Assembly (NCBI GenBank): GCA_964368645.1
Contig: CAYJBY010000002.1
Coordinates: 1 to 64,000 of the forward strand
DNA: 64,000 nucleotides
Source of the DNA: JAEDHM01 sp964368645
GTDB taxonomy: Bacteria; Bacillota; Clostridia; Christensenellales; CAG-1252
Direction of reading: 5' to 3'
The notes below the pieces were generated by a model. It had not been told where the DNA came from, did no database searches, and worked only from the letters and a program-made list of their open reading frames with translations. This document shows positions 31,801 to 42,294 of this stretch, piece by piece. A program made the translations under genes and the position numbers. The stretch's first letter is position 1. Each line of letters begins with the position of its first letter.

Positions 31801-34800
31801 CTACTTCACACATTTGTATATAACCTCTACCTTAATCTCACCCTTGTCGGGGCAAAGAACTATATAACCGTTGCCGACCGCGGTTCCATTGACCGTCAAC
31901 GAATCCTCTTTACCCTTTTTAATCTCCACGTTGTAACACGTTCCCTTATATCGGTACTTCAAACAAATCGCAGGCAAAGCCTTAGGTAAACGCGGCTTAA
32001 AACGAAGCCGTCCGCTTTTTACCTCGAAACCTATCATATCGCAAAGTATAATTCTGTAAAGCCACGCCGCGCTTCCCGTGTACCAGCTCCAACCGCATCT
32101 GCCCTCGTAACCCGACGCGGAATAAACGTCCCCTGCCACAGCGTAAGGCTCGCCCTTGTATCTTTCCGTTCCTTCCTTATCCGCGCACTTTGCAACGGGA
32201 TTGAGCATTGTTAATAGCTCGTAGGCATAATCTTCCTGCCCGTTAAGGAAAAGAGCTTTGACGTACCAGGCCGCTCCGTGGGTGTATTGACCGCCGTTTT
32301 CTCTTATTCCCGCAGGATATGCGGATATATAGCCATAGTAATGCTGAGGTGTAAAGGGCGGCTCCAAAAGCTTGATAACGCTGTTCTTGTAATCCACCAA
32401 TCGTCTTGCCGTCAGTAATGCCGCAGAGGTCAGCCCCTGCTCACCCGTACCGCATATTGCCGCAAAAGCCTGCGGCAGAAGCGCAAGAGAGCAAACCGCG
32501 CTGTCGCTCCTTCCCAGACACACGCCGTCATCGGCATAACACATAACGTATCTATCGTGGGCAAACGCCCCGTTGATTCCCTTTGACAATTTTTCAAGAT
32601 GAGCCGCCAAAACCTGCTTATCCGCCGAATCCACCAGTGGAATCACCTTTTCGATTACTTCCTTAGCAAACATTGTCAGCCATACGCTCTCGCCTATTCC
32701 TTCCTCGCCGACCTTATCCAGCCCGTCGTTCCAATCGCCACCTTTTATCAGCAAAAGACCGTGCTGTCCATAGGACAAAACACTTAGAATCGCCCTAAGC
32801 AGATGTTCCGACAGCTTACCGCCCTTACCGATAGAGGGAACCTCGTAACGGCTTTTTTCGCCCTTATTCAAGCCTGCCGATTTCAGATAATTAACACGCT
32901 CGTCAAGTATGGAGAGATCGCCTGTAACGGATATATATTCCGTTACCGCATAGGGTAAAAACAATCTATCGTCCGCAATGGTGGTTCTGACTCCCGTTCT
33001 CGGCGAATGCCACCAATGCATTACGTCGCCCTCTTGATACTGATGAGCGGCACAGGTCAAGATATGCTCCCGAACCTTTTCGGGGGTGCTGTACAAAAGC
33101 GCAAGTACGTCCTGTAATTGATCGCGGAACCCGAAAGCGCCGCTGCACTGATAAAAACCTGTTCTTCCAAGCAATCTGGAGGAAAGAATTTGAGGCATCA
33201 AAACACGATTAAAGAGGACGTCAAGGTCGGGTGACGCGGTCGTAATCCTAATTGCATTATATTTTTCGCGCTCTTGAACGAAAGCTCTCGCGGCGGTATG
33301 AGCGGTATCTGCTTTTACTTTGCTTTGTCCGCTTCCCAATAAAACCCCTGCTACCACCGTATCAAAGGGATTGAGTTCCCAAAAGAACGCGCCCCCTATC
33401 GTGTCCACGGTTTGACAACCGTTATAACTCGCTCCGTACAACTCTAATAGTTGAGCATACGAGGAAAAAGTCCTGCCGCAAGCAGTGAGAGTCAGTTTCA
33501 GCGTTTTGCGGCTTACGGCGTCAATTAATACCAACGTATCCGCAGTCTGTTTATCTGCGAAAACCGTATGAGAGGGTTTCCACCCGACAGAAATACGGAA
33601 AGTAAATAATACCGATATATCAGTAACGGACGTTCTTTGAGAGGTTAGTCCAAGAGAATACGCCTTTAAGCCGTCAGGCGTTACCGAAAGCGTAAGCGTG
33701 TATTCAATACCGAGAACCTCGCCGCTAAACACGGTTTTTTCCTCATAGTGCGTACAGGTTCCGCTTTTAACCGTATTGATTCGGTACGCATCGCCGGCTA
33801 TAACCAAATATACGTTCTCTGACGGTACGTCCTCTATAGCGTCGTTTCCCCAGAAGGTATAACGATCCTCGCGTGCGTTTTCGCCAAAGGAGAATCCGCC
33901 TCCGTTTTCGGTAATCACAGTACCGCCCTTACCGTTGGATATGACGTTTGAGTATGGCAAAAGAGTCGTTTCGCCGTATGGCACAACGCGATATCCTCCG
34001 TCAGGAATAAAACAACCCTCTCCCGTCGAGGGAGCGTCCTGCCGTCTTTTTTCCGCGTAATTGGCTTTTTTAGGCAGAGGTAACAAACAATTAACGGCTT
34101 TTTCGTTTAAGGTTAAAAAGGCAGGGGGCGTTTTATCTGTTTTATCAATAATCGCTATTCCCTTATCTCCGTATTTTGCAACCACGTACTCCCTATACTC
34201 CTTGGTTACGGTGATTCGATAAGCCGCGTTTATGCCTGCAACAGCTATTATCCCTTTGATAGCCACCAGTAAATCGGCACTTTTTTCGTCAGAGGGCGAA
34301 GCGTAATCCACCGACACGGTTTTTTGCTCGGAAAGCGGAATCCCGTTGTCCCAATAATAAGCAAGCTCGCCTGCGCAATAAGGCCGATACAGCAAATCGG
34401 TAACTGCCGAGGATAGAGGAACAATTCCGTTTACCGCGGACAAAGTTCCTGTGTCGGGGCTTTCGCCGCCCACGCCTGACAGCATTCCGAATACACGGTT
34501 TTCATAATCGTTTGCAGCTCTGTCGGCGCAGGCTTCGGCGTCCTCTCTATGCGCGGCAATGCGGATAGAATAGTATATTTCCGAAGAGCTTTTCGGAGCA
34601 ACGGTCAGTTCTCCACTAAAGCTCAAGCAAGGATACAAGGTCTGCCCCTCTTTCGGCGCGTCCGTTCTCTCTATTCTCTCAAACAACTCCGAGCTATCCT
34701 TACTGCCGCCCCGTCCTATTACGTTGTATCTGTTAGTTTTATATATCAGCTCGTTTAATCCGTTGACGCAGAAAACAGTGTAATTACCCTCTTTGCCGTC

Positions 34801-37800
34801 CGAAAAACGTCTTGAGGCTAAAACGTAGCCGTTCTTTATCTCCGTTTTGACGAACATATCCGAATACGCCTTATGGGAGATTATCGAGGACATATCGTTC
34901 AAAGCAATATCAGTGTACCCTGCCACAAGATAGGTTATCGGCTCCTCGGTGTCGTTTGTTATCTTTAACCGCCGTAATTCGCCTTTTGCGTAAGGAAGAA
35001 CGCGAATCTGCTCAATCACGTTATACTTTCTATTAGAATATTCCACTTGTTTTATATCAAAATATGCGGTATGATCTTCTTCCTTACAATCAGGAAAAAC
35101 TGTGGGCGAAAAAACCGTGCCGCCGTCCTTGTTGCGTATTCTGAAGAACATTCCGTCGCGGTTAAAGCTATCCTCGTAAAAAGGATTTACGTTGTAACCG
35201 CAATACGAATAACCTCTTCCCAATGCGTCCAACACCACGGCGTATTCGCGTCCTGACAGCACGGTCGCCTGCGAGGGGTAGCCAAATACGGATATAGAGA
35301 TACCCTTATTATTATCCTGCTTTGCGGACGCGCAAAGCTTCTTTTCACTGCTTACGCCGTTTTTCGGCCGCGGTTCGGTCAGCAACAGCCGAGCCGACTC
35401 AACGTATGCCGCCTTTGAAAAGTATTCGGAGAGAACGTCGTTTTGCAGGCAATTGCATATTGAAGCTAACAACATTCCCTGATGGTGCGCCATACAGGAT
35501 TCGATTACCTTGTTTTCCTTTAGGTCGATACTTTCATAAAAGCCGTATCCGCCATATACGCCCAATGAGGTTAAAGTCTTGAGATTTTCAATTGCTTTTC
35601 TGGGCTGATAGGGAAGAGTCAACGCTGTGGCGTAGGGTGCGACTACGGGCATAAGCGGCTCGGAGCTTAAGGAAAGTTCAGGTAAGCCGTTAGCCTTGTA
35701 ATTGTAACGCATATCATCGTCAAAGGCGTATAATCCGCACTCCGACACGCCCCAAACGCCGCAAATTTTTCTATCGGCTTGAGCCCTTGAAGCGTTATTT
35801 TCCGAGGTGTAGAGAAGACTGTTTTCAGGCGGTTTCAGAAAAATTCGTGGGAGAAGATACTCGAACGCCGTTCCGCTCCAGGATAAAAGTGTATTATTAT
35901 ACAAGTTGGTACAATCTCGACCTAAATTAAAATACGGTTCATTCTCGCCGTGTCGCGCTGAGTGCAGATAATACAGCAAACGAGCCTCGCTCGCCAGCAA
36001 ATCGTAGTATCCGTCATATCGGTTTTCAGTTGGAAAATATACGATACGATACAATTTTCTTTCGCAATCGTACAGACGCTCAAAACTGCAATTATCGATA
36101 AGAGCTTTAACCCGATTGAAGGTAGCCTTGTCTTCTCTTTGCTCCGCGTAGCTCATAAGCACGGTAAGACACGCGATAAGATTAGCGTTATCCACAGAGG
36201 AGACGCTGAGGGGTAAAGACGGTTTAAGAGTTTTAACGTCGTACCAATTATAAAGATTACCTTCGTACTTATCGCATTGTTCAAGAGCATTAAGAATCTT
36301 GTCAATTCGATTTTTTGCGGTCTCTTCCGTTATGATATTAAGCTCTGCTGCCGAGATTTCCGCAAGAATGGAAAAGCCTATATTGGTCGGCGAGGTTAAA
36401 TAATATTGCTTAGCAATCGGCGCAAACTGAATGTTATCGCGAATAAGACCGCTCTCATCAGTCGCCGCAGCAAAGAAAAGGTAGGTTGCACGGGCGTAGT
36501 CAAAAAGCGTTTCCCCGTCAGAGGGTGATATTTCCTTCTTTTTAGCACTTTTGTTGGAAAATGCCAAAAATGAATATCCCATAAATAGAATAATGTAAGC
36601 ATAGAATAACGAATTTTGAGCCGCTGTAGCCACAATAAGCATTACCACGAACGAGGGTAGCAGTTTTCTCACGTGGGCACTGATATTGCCGTCCGTATTG
36701 GTAAGAGCAAAGGGTTTCCAATATAGCATATTCTTTTTTCCGATTAGACTGTTTATCAGCGTTGAAACCGCAAGAGCCGTGCCCGAAACCGCATAGTACG
36801 GCAAAAGCAATATTCTTTCGCAGGTTTTCAGCAGTGACTCGGCTAATTTCGTTATGATAAATAAGGGGCGAACCCTAGCCCTTAAGTCGCCAAATACGGC
36901 GCCGAATGCGTATCTGTACGGAAGAATCAAAAGTATGATGCCGTAAACGGTCAAAAGCCACTGACCGGAAAGCACGCTCATAAAGAGAACGCAAAGCAGA
37001 AAAGCGTCCCGTACGGGTTTAATCGCGTTAATAAGCATTATCAGCTTATATACGGGCTGTATAGGATTGACTTTTTTCTCACCTTTGCTGTTTTTTATTA
37101 CTCCCGATAGATAAGGCAGGAGCTGTAAATCGCCTCGTTGCCATCTTTTAGTTCGGGCGTCATCAGAACCGAAAGACAAGGGAGCGTCCTCGTAAACGCA
37201 GTACTTTAACGCCACTGATCTTAAAACCGCGCCTTCGATTACGTCGTGACTTAATATGCGGTTAGTCGGGAAAAAGCCGTCCAGTTTTCGAAAGAACTCC
37301 TCTATCCTTACAATTGCCTTTCCGCAGAACACACCGCAGTCGAAAACGTCACTGTAAAATTCACCGCCACCGGGATAGCAATCGGGGCATACGTCGGTTA
37401 AAAACCGTTGCGAATAAGGCGTTTTCAGAGAATAACCGTTAATACGACAGCCGAAGCTCATCAAATCGTATTTTCTATTACAGGGATGGAGCATAGTATT
37501 GATTGCCGCCTTCACCGTTCCGGGCATCAGCTCGCTGTCATCGTCCAAAAGGACGGCAAGCTTTACGTTTTCCAAGCGGCTATATAATGCAAATTCCGAA
37601 TAATCGTCGGAAAGAAAAGCCTTAAACAATTGCATCACCGCTCCCCTTTTCCGCTCCCAACCGACGTAAACGTCGCCGTTTGACTGTCTTTTTCGGATAA
37701 AAACGTCAATTTTATGTCCAAACTCCGATTCTTTCTCTTGAACTCTCATAATATAAGTTTTCAAGTTTTCGTCCTTATCCGACCATTCCTCCTTCGACTG

Positions 37801-39195
37801 CGGAAAATCCACAAGCAGACAATAGCTTACATTAGGATCAACGTAGTTTTCGGTTAAGCCGCGAATACGGCAAAAAGCGTTTTCCGCGCTCTTTTCATCA
37901 GAAATAAATCCGCAAACTACTACGGCGGTTTTGCCCTCACTCGGAACGGTTTTTGCATCGAGAGCAAGAAGCGGTCTTCCGCGAAAGACGCTTTTTAACC
38001 CCCTTTTTACCAATAATTCCGCAAATTCCAACGAAAAAAGGAATAATGGAGCTATTGCAGTCAGCGTAACGGCGTTAATTCCGCTTAATAACGGCAATAC
38101 GGCTAAAATCACCGAAACGGTTATGACAATTACTATATATAACCTCTGCCGTAATATATATCTGTCGTCCTTGACTCGTATTATCTTCCCTTTTTTGATA
38201 AAGACAGCCAACGCTTCAGGACGAAAAAGCACGTCGCCCAAAGGCAGTTTGTGCCTGTCTGCCAAAGCGAAAGCGGAATTTGCAACTACGTTTTCCGCGA
38301 CGTTGAGCTTACGGGCGAGTCTCGCCGCCGCGTCCGCGTAGGCGTATTGAGCCGTCACGCTCATTTCGCTATAACACTTATCCCTGCCGAAAAGCTCGTT
38401 AAGATAGCATAAGGACAATAATCTCTCTGTAGAAAAGAACGAAATAATCTCCCTTAGCAAATCAAAGATGTTTTTAATTCTCGCCTCACATTCGATAAGA
38501 TTTGCGGTAAAATGGCTTTTTGCGGTTTCAGGTCTTAAATCCTCACATTTGTTGCGATACTCTTTCGGCACACTGCCGTTAATCAAAAGGTAATTAGCTA
38601 AATATGAATCACTGGACGCATAGTTAAGATTAAACCCTTTTGCGGCCTCTGCTTCCATTTTGTTAAAATGAATACTCTTTTCGGACAACCGCGCCAACTC
38701 CTTTAGAGCGGAAAAGCATAATGCCTTGGAAATGGCATACACTTCCGCCATATTTAACGGAGTTATGCGGTTGAACTCCGCAATTTTTTCATACGTAAAT
38801 CTGCAATCGATTTCGCTTGCAGTGTTAATCAGATAATCCGTCAGTATCGTTATTCGCGGAAATCCACCCTTATGCGGAAGATCGCCGAAGCCCTTATACT
38901 GCGCCCTTTTTATGCAATTTTTAACGATATAATGGTTTTCGTACAGCCACTTTTCAAAACCGAACAATTCGGAACTCTGCTTCTTGCTGCATAGCTTCCT
39001 ATACGCGCGGTTTACAGTTTTCTTATAGTAACTAACCGAAAGCCCCTTTCCGTTTTTTTCGGGTGCGCGTAGGCTGTACGCCAAGTCGCGCAAAGATTTC
39101 GGCGTATTCTCCGCCGTAACTCCGCGCTTTGCGTTAATGATTATCAATATTATCAGCGACAAAAGCGCAAACAACGGTACTATCACGTATGCCAT
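31801..39195 (-). CDS. Cyclic beta-1,2-glucan synthase-like protein (GT84 + glucoamylase-like + GH94)
   Basis: A 2464-residue multidomain membrane enzyme of the NdvB/ChvB type. An N-terminal helix (1-23) and charged region are followed by two helices (~370-420). The glycosyltransferase domain (~430-720) has LLDDDSELMPG, ILSHDVIEGAVLRS and RTKRWQRGDLQ, and a group of membrane helices (~745-900) follows. A glucoamylase-like domain (~910-1330) includes YLTSPTNIGFSILAEISAAE and MAHHQGMLLAS. The rest (~1360-2464) is GH94-like phosphorylase with GGDWNDGLD carrying the likely catalytic Asp and YTHGAAWYVKAL. Expected product: cyclic or linear beta-1,2-glucan. It stands alone, with no export gene nearby and no clear ribosome-binding site at the ATG. 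Confidence 0.88.
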   Translation of the reverse strand: MAYVIVPLFALLSLIILIIINAKRGVTAENTPKSLRDLAYSLRAPEKNGKGLSVSYYKKTVNRAYRKLCSKKQSSELFGFEKWLYENHYIVKNCIKRAQYKGFGDLPHKGGFPRITILTDYLINTASEIDCRFTYEKIAEFNRITPLNMAEVYAISKALCFSALKELARLSEKSIHFNKMEAEAAKGFNLNYASSDSYLANYLLINGSVPKEYRNKCEDLRPETAKSHFTANLIECEARIKNIFDLLREIISFFSTERLLSLCYLNELFGRDKCYSEMSVTAQYAYADAAARLARKLNVAENVVANSAFALADRHKLPLGDVLFRPEALAVFIKKGKIIRVKDDRYILRQRLYIVIVITVSVILAVLPLLSGINAVTLTAIAPLFLFSLEFAELLVKRGLKSVFRGRPLLALDAKTVPSEGKTAVVVCGFISDEKSAENAFCRIRGLTENYVDPNVSYCLLVDFPQSKEEWSDKDENLKTYIMRVQEKESEFGHKIDVFIRKRQSNGDVYVGWERKRGAVMQLFKAFLSDDYSEFALYSRLENVKLAVLLDDDSELMPGTVKAAINTMLHPCNRKYDLMSFGCRINGYSLKTPYSQRFLTDVCPDCYPGGGEFYSDVFDCGVFCGKAIVRIEEFFRKLDGFFPTNRILSHDVIEGAVLRSVALKYCVYEDAPLSFGSDDARTKRWQRGDLQLLPYLSGVIKNSKGEKKVNPIQPVYKLIMLINAIKPVRDAFLLCVLFMSVLSGQWLLTVYGIILLILPYRYAFGAVFGDLRARVRPLFIITKLAESLLKTCERILLLPYYAVSGTALAVSTLINSLIGKKNMLYWKPFALTNTDGNISAHVRKLLPSFVVMLIVATAAQNSLFYAYIILFMGYSFLAFSNKSAKKKEISPSDGETLFDYARATYLFFAAATDESGLIRDNIQFAPIAKQYYLTSPTNIGFSILAEISAAELNIITEETAKNRIDKILNALEQCDKYEGNLYNWYDVKTLKPSLPLSVSSVDNANLIACLTVLMSYAEQREDKATFNRVKALIDNCSFERLYDCERKLYRIVYFPTENRYDGYYDLLASEARLLYYLHSARHGENEPYFNLGRDCTNLYNNTLLSWSGTAFEYLLPRIFLKPPENSLLYTSENNASRAQADRKICGVWGVSECGLYAFDDDMRYNYKANGLPELSLSSEPLMPVVAPYATALTLPYQPRKAIENLKTLTSLGVYGGYGFYESIDLKENKVIESCMAHHQGMLLASICNCLQNDVLSEYFSKAAYVESARLLLTEPRPKNGVSSEKKLCASAKQDNNKGISISVFGYPSQATVLSGREYAVVLDALGRGYSYCGYNVNPFYEDSFNRDGMFFRIRNKDGGTVFSPTVFPDCKEEDHTAYFDIKQVEYSNRKYNVIEQIRVLPYAKGELRRLKITNDTEEPITYLVAGYTDIALNDMSSIISHKAYSDMFVKTEIKNGYVLASRRFSDGKEGNYTVFCVNGLNELIYKTNRYNVIGRGGSKDSSELFERIERTDAPKEGQTLYPCLSFSGELTVAPKSSSEIYYSIRIAAHREDAEACADRAANDYENRVFGMLSGVGGESPDTGTLSAVNGIVPLSSAVTDLLYRPYCAGELAYYWDNGIPLSEQKTVSVDYASPSDEKSADLLVAIKGIIAVAGINAAYRITVTKEYREYVVAKYGDKGIAIIDKTDKTPPAFLTLNEKAVNCLLPLPKKANYAEKRRQDAPSTGEGCFIPDGGYRVVPYGETTLLPYSNVISNGKGGTVITENGGGFSFGENAREDRYTFWGNDAIEDVPSENVYLVIAGDAYRINTVKSGTCTHYEEKTVFSGEVLGIEYTLTLSVTPDGLKAYSLGLTSQRTSVTDISVLFTFRISVGWKPSHTVFADKQTADTLVLIDAVSRKTLKLTLTACGRTFSSYAQLLELYGASYNGCQTVDTIGGAFFWELNPFDTVVAGVLLGSGQSKVKADTAHTAARAFVQEREKYNAIRITTASPDLDVLFNRVLMPQILSSRLLGRTGFYQCSGAFGFRDQLQDVLALLYSTPEKVREHILTCAAHQYQEGDVMHWWHSPRTGVRTTIADDRLFLPYAVTEYISVTGDLSILDERVNYLKSAGLNKGEKSRYEVPSIGKGGKLSEHLLRAILSVLSYGQHGLLLIKGGDWNDGLDKVGEEGIGESVWLTMFAKEVIEKVIPLVDSADKQVLAAHLEKLSKGINGAFAHDRYVMCYADDGVCLGRSDSAVCSLALLPQAFAAICGTGEQGLTSAALLTARRLVDYKNSVIKLLEPPFTPQHYYGYISAYPAGIRENGGQYTHGAAWYVKALFLNGQEDYAYELLTMLNPVAKCADKEGTERYKGEPYAVAGDVYSASGYEGRCGWSWYTGSAAWLYRIILCDMIGFEVKSGRLRFKPRLPKALPAICLKYRYKGTCYNVEIKKGKEDSLTVNGTAVGNGYIVLCPDKGEIKVEVIYKCVK

Positions 39196-39238
39196 AAACG
39201 TATTTTTGCCAAAATCCTAAGCAATAACCTCAAAAAAA

Positions 39239-39267
39239 TTGATTATTTGATTCGGGTGTGTTATAAT
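39239..39267 (+). promoter_or_regulatory. rnpB promoter
   Basis: TTGATT (39239-39244), 17-bp spacer, perfect TATAAT (39262-39267), placing the start near 39274, the expected 5' end of RNase P RNA. Confidence 0.85.
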
Positions 39268-39273
39268 CCTCTT

Positions 39274-39592
39274 GAGTTAATCAGATAATCGCATCTTAAT
39301 TGATGAGGAAAGTCCGAGCACCATAGGACAGAGTGCCGGCTAACTACCGGTGAAGGCGACTTTAAGGAAAGTGCAACAGAGAGATACCGCACACTTTTGT
39401 GTGTAAGGATGGAAAGGCGAGGTAAGAGCTCACCAGCGCTTTGGTAACAAAGACGGCTATGTAAACCCCACTCGGTGCAAGAAAGGGAGGCTAAAGCGGT
39501 CCGCCACTCCCGCATTCGCTTGAACGCTTTGGTGACATTGCGTCTAGACAGATGATTATCTAATACAGAACTCGGCTTACAGATTAATCTCA
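39274..39592 (+). ncRNA. rnpB: RNase P RNA (ribozyme, bacterial type A-like)
   Basis: The catalytic RNA that trims the 5' ends of pre-tRNAs. The universally conserved block GAGGAAAGTCCGAGCACC lies at 39310-39327 and the 3' partner ACAGAACTCGGCTTACAG near 39566-39583; these form P4. The 5' AGATAATC pairs with GATTATCT near the 3' end (P2), and the ends pair as P1. At ~319 nt it is compact compared with ~400 nt in Bacillus. Own promoter and terminator flank it. Confidence 0.97.
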
Positions 39593-39593
39593 G

Positions 39594-39623
39594 AAAAAGG
39601 TCGCATTACTGCGACCTTTTTCC
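39594..39623 (+). terminator. Intrinsic terminator of rnpB
   Basis: A 12-bp perfect stem AAAAAGGTCGCA / TGCGACCTTTTT with loop TTAC, ending in a T-run. It begins directly after the RNase P RNA. The 250 bp that follow, to the end of the carboxypeptidase gene, hold nothing I can identify. Confidence 0.93.
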
Positions 39624-39876
39624 CTTTATCTAATCGGTTTCTGCGGCTTGTCGGATTGTTGCCGAAACGCTAATGCCAGCCCCTAACGGTTACTAACCAA
39701 TGAAGTGACGTACAGTCTTCAACCTGCTTTTTCCGCATAAAACCGTTGTATCATAAGTTTTTACTTCTTAGTTGTAATCCATTTTTCGATTTTTCCTGCG
39801 TTTCTCAACGAAAATTCAGCTTGATTATTTTTATTTTATTTGTCATATACTGATTTACCCAATATTAAACAAGTTG

Positions 39877-41040
39877 TTATCCTACTCCCCAATTACTCAG
39901 TATATTCCTTACACTATCTCCGTAACCAGCTTTTTCCACAGAATTAACAGCTACTAAATCACTTTCGCACAGTATTGTTCCGTCCTCGGAAACGCCGTAT
40001 ATTTTACCGATAGTATCGCCTTCGTTGACAGGTGCTATTATGTCGCATAACTCTGTAACCGTACTCATCTTAACCTTTTCGCTTCTGGATAGTAACAAGG
40101 CTAAATCCGTCTTCGGAGCATACCCTACACAACGCTCCTTACCGCCACTGACGTTTGCATTCCCTAACACTATACCGCATTTTGCAAGAACCTCTATGCG
40201 GTAATTGGCAAAGCCGTAGTCTAAAAGTTTTCTGCTTTCGTCAAAACGGGTTTTGCTGTCGTTACCGCCTATTAAAACCGATATTACGTTTAATCCGTTT
40301 CTCTCCGCACTGACCGCAAGACAGAATTTTGCCTCGTTTGTAAAGCCTGTTTTTCCGCCGTTACAACCCTGATAAAATCTTATTAACTTGTTAGTATTCG
40401 TTAAGGTAGTAGTTCTGCCGTCAGGGTGAACGTAATCCTCTAACCATATTTTGGAATATTCGTGATATAAGTCGTATTTTATTAACTTGTTGAACATTAT
40501 GGATACGTCTTTTGCAGAGCTGTAGCCCCCGGCGGCAGGTAAGCCCGTGCAGTTGACGAAATTGGTGTTGTTCATATTAAGTGCGGCGGCTTTTTTGTTC
40601 ATCATATCAACAAAGCCTTCCTCGCTCCCTGCTATACGCTCCGCCAATGCAACGCAGCAGTCGTTAGCCGATACCACGATAACTCCCTTTATCAAATCGC
40701 CCACGGGGTAATCCAAGCCTGTATCCAAAAACATCTGTGAACCGCCCATACCCGATGCGTTTTGGCTGATGTTAATTTTTTCATCGATTTTAAGATTCCC
40801 GTTTTCTATCTCTTCCATAGTAAGCAAAGCTGTCATTACCTTAACAATGCTTGCAACAGGATACCTTTCATCGGCATTTTTGCGAAACATTACCTTGCCT
40901 GTTGCCGAATCTATTAAATATGCGGCTCTGGAGGTAATGATAACCCCGTCCGTCTCTTCCGCTAAGGCGGTTGCGGACGCAGAAAACGCGATTACTGCGG
41001 TTAATACGCCCAAAAGTATATAACAAAAAACTCTTTTCAT
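39877..41040 (-). CDS. D-alanyl-D-alanine carboxypeptidase (S11, DacF-like)
   Basis: A 387-residue penicillin-binding protein removing the terminal D-Ala of peptidoglycan stem peptides. A signal peptide covers 1-28. Active-site motifs are SIVK (ASIVKVMTALL, nucleophilic Ser), SAND (VSANDCCVA) and KTG (GGKTGFT). The C-terminal beta domain is present. Next to deoB and near spoIVB it matches the Bacillus dacF neighbourhood (drm-pupG-dacF). The ATG has AAGGAGAA upstream. Confidence 0.93.
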   Translation of the reverse strand: MKRVFCYILLGVLTAVIAFSASATALAEETDGVIITSRAAYLIDSATGKVMFRKNADERYPVASIVKVMTALLTMEEIENGNLKIDEKINISQNASGMGGSQMFLDTGLDYPVGDLIKGVIVVSANDCCVALAERIAGSEEGFVDMMNKKAAALNMNNTNFVNCTGLPAAGGYSSAKDVSIMFNKLIKYDLYHEYSKIWLEDYVHPDGRTTTLTNTNKLIRFYQGCNGGKTGFTNEAKFCLAVSAERNGLNVISVLIGGNDSKTRFDESRKLLDYGFANYRIEVLAKCGIVLGNANVSGGKERCVGYAPKTDLALLLSRSEKVKMSTVTELCDIIAPVNEGDTIGKIYGVSEDGTILCESDLVAVNSVEKAGYGDSVRNILSNWGVG

Positions 41041-41105
41041 ACCATTTCTCCTTAGCGGTAGTATAAAAAGAGCTCTCGTTTTTATTCAAAAATGTAATGC
41101 CAGTA

Positions 41106-42251
41106 TTAAATCATCTTGGGAAGAAGATTCTTTTCGCCCGTCTTCAGCTTAAGCCAAGCGGTTACAGTATCCGCAACGTGGTCAAAACCGACCAGCGTTC
41201 CTAAATTAATACCGCCCTTTAGCCTGTCTGCATATATCATAAGCGGAACGTATTCGCGGCTATGGTCGGTAGATAGAGTTGAAGGATCACAGCCGTGATC
41301 GGCGGTGACTATCAGCATATCGTCTCCCTTAAGCTGTTTTAGCACCTCGCGCAAAAAAGCGTCGGTTTCCTCCAGACAACGGGCGAAGCCCTCAACGTCG
41401 TTTCGATGACCGTAAATCATATCGGTATCCACCAAATTGACGAAAATCAGTCCGTCCGTATTGGCGTTCATAGCCTCGAAGGTGCCGCCGAAACACTCCT
41501 TATTGCCGTGTTTATCATAGTGGACCGTTATTCCATTTCCGCAGAAAATATCCCGTATTTTACCCACACCGACAGAGGGAAGTCCTGCCTCTGCGCACTT
41601 ATCAAGCATAGTGGGACTTTCAGGCTCCAGCCCAAAATCCTTACGTTCGGCGGTGCGATAAAAAGAACCGTTGCGTTCCCCGTCAAAAGGTCTTGCTATT
41701 ACTCTGCCTACCTTATACTCGCCTTGCATAATCGCTCTTGCCTTGCGGCATAACTCGTACAGCTCTTCTATTCCTATAACGGATTTATGAGCGGCAATTT
41801 GAAGCACGCTGTCGGCAGAGGTATAGACGATAGGACAGCCGCCAGCCAAATGCTCTTCACCCAGTTCGTTGATTATTGCAGTGCCGCTTGCGGCTTTATT
41901 GCCTATAATTCTGCGTCCGAAAGCATTTTCAAGCCGCGATACGAGTTGAGGGGGAAAACCGTTCGGAAAAGTTTTGAAAGGTACGGTAGTAATACAGCCT
42001 GCCAGTTCCAAATGTCCGACAGTCGTATCCTTACCGCAGGAAAGCTCCTGCATTTTGCCGTAATTGCCTATAATCTTACCGCCGCGTGAAAATTGAGGCA
42101 GAATCTCGAAAAGCCCAAACCTTTGAAGCGTCGGCAACTTGGCATAACGCTCAACTGCCGCGAAAGTATTGCTCCCCTCGTCTCCATATAATGCGGAATC
42201 GGGGCAGGAACCGATGCCAAAGGCATCAATAACGATAACTATTGCTCTCAT
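41106..42251 (-). CDS. deoB: Phosphopentomutase
   Basis: Interconverts ribose or deoxyribose 1- and 5-phosphate; alkaline phosphatase superfamily with two Mn ions. Metal-site blocks: VIDAFGIGSCPDS at the N-terminus, NLVDTDMIYGHRNDVEGFARCLEETD, and ADHGCDPSTLSTDHSREYVPLMIY. 381 residues, near the usual ~390. It has a promoter whose -10 lies 6 nt before the ATG and no ribosome-binding site. Confidence 0.95.
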   Translation of the reverse strand: MRAIVIVIDAFGIGSCPDSALYGDEGSNTFAAVERYAKLPTLQRFGLFEILPQFSRGGKIIGNYGKMQELSCGKDTTVGHLELAGCITTVPFKTFPNGFPPQLVSRLENAFGRRIIGNKAASGTAIINELGEEHLAGGCPIVYTSADSVLQIAAHKSVIGIEELYELCRKARAIMQGEYKVGRVIARPFDGERNGSFYRTAERKDFGLEPESPTMLDKCAEAGLPSVGVGKIRDIFCGNGITVHYDKHGNKECFGGTFEAMNANTDGLIFVNLVDTDMIYGHRNDVEGFARCLEETDAFLREVLKQLKGDDMLIVTADHGCDPSTLSTDHSREYVPLMIYADRLKGGINLGTLVGFDHVADTVTAWLKLKTGEKNLLPKMI

Positions 42252-42257
42252 AACGAT

Positions 42258-42285
42258 ATTGTATCACAGTTTTTGGATAAATCAA
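42258..42285 (-). promoter_or_regulatory. deoB promoter, predicted leaderless
   Basis: Minus-strand TTGATT (42280-42285), 16-bp spacer, TACAAT (42258-42263), then six bases and the ATG at 42251. No Shine-Dalgarno sequence is present. Confidence 0.65.
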
Positions 42286-42294
42286 GAAGGTTAT

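Noticed and set aside
39261..39515. 84-residue minus-strand frame over rnpB
   Set aside because: It lies antisense to the conserved RNase P RNA core and has no expression signals.
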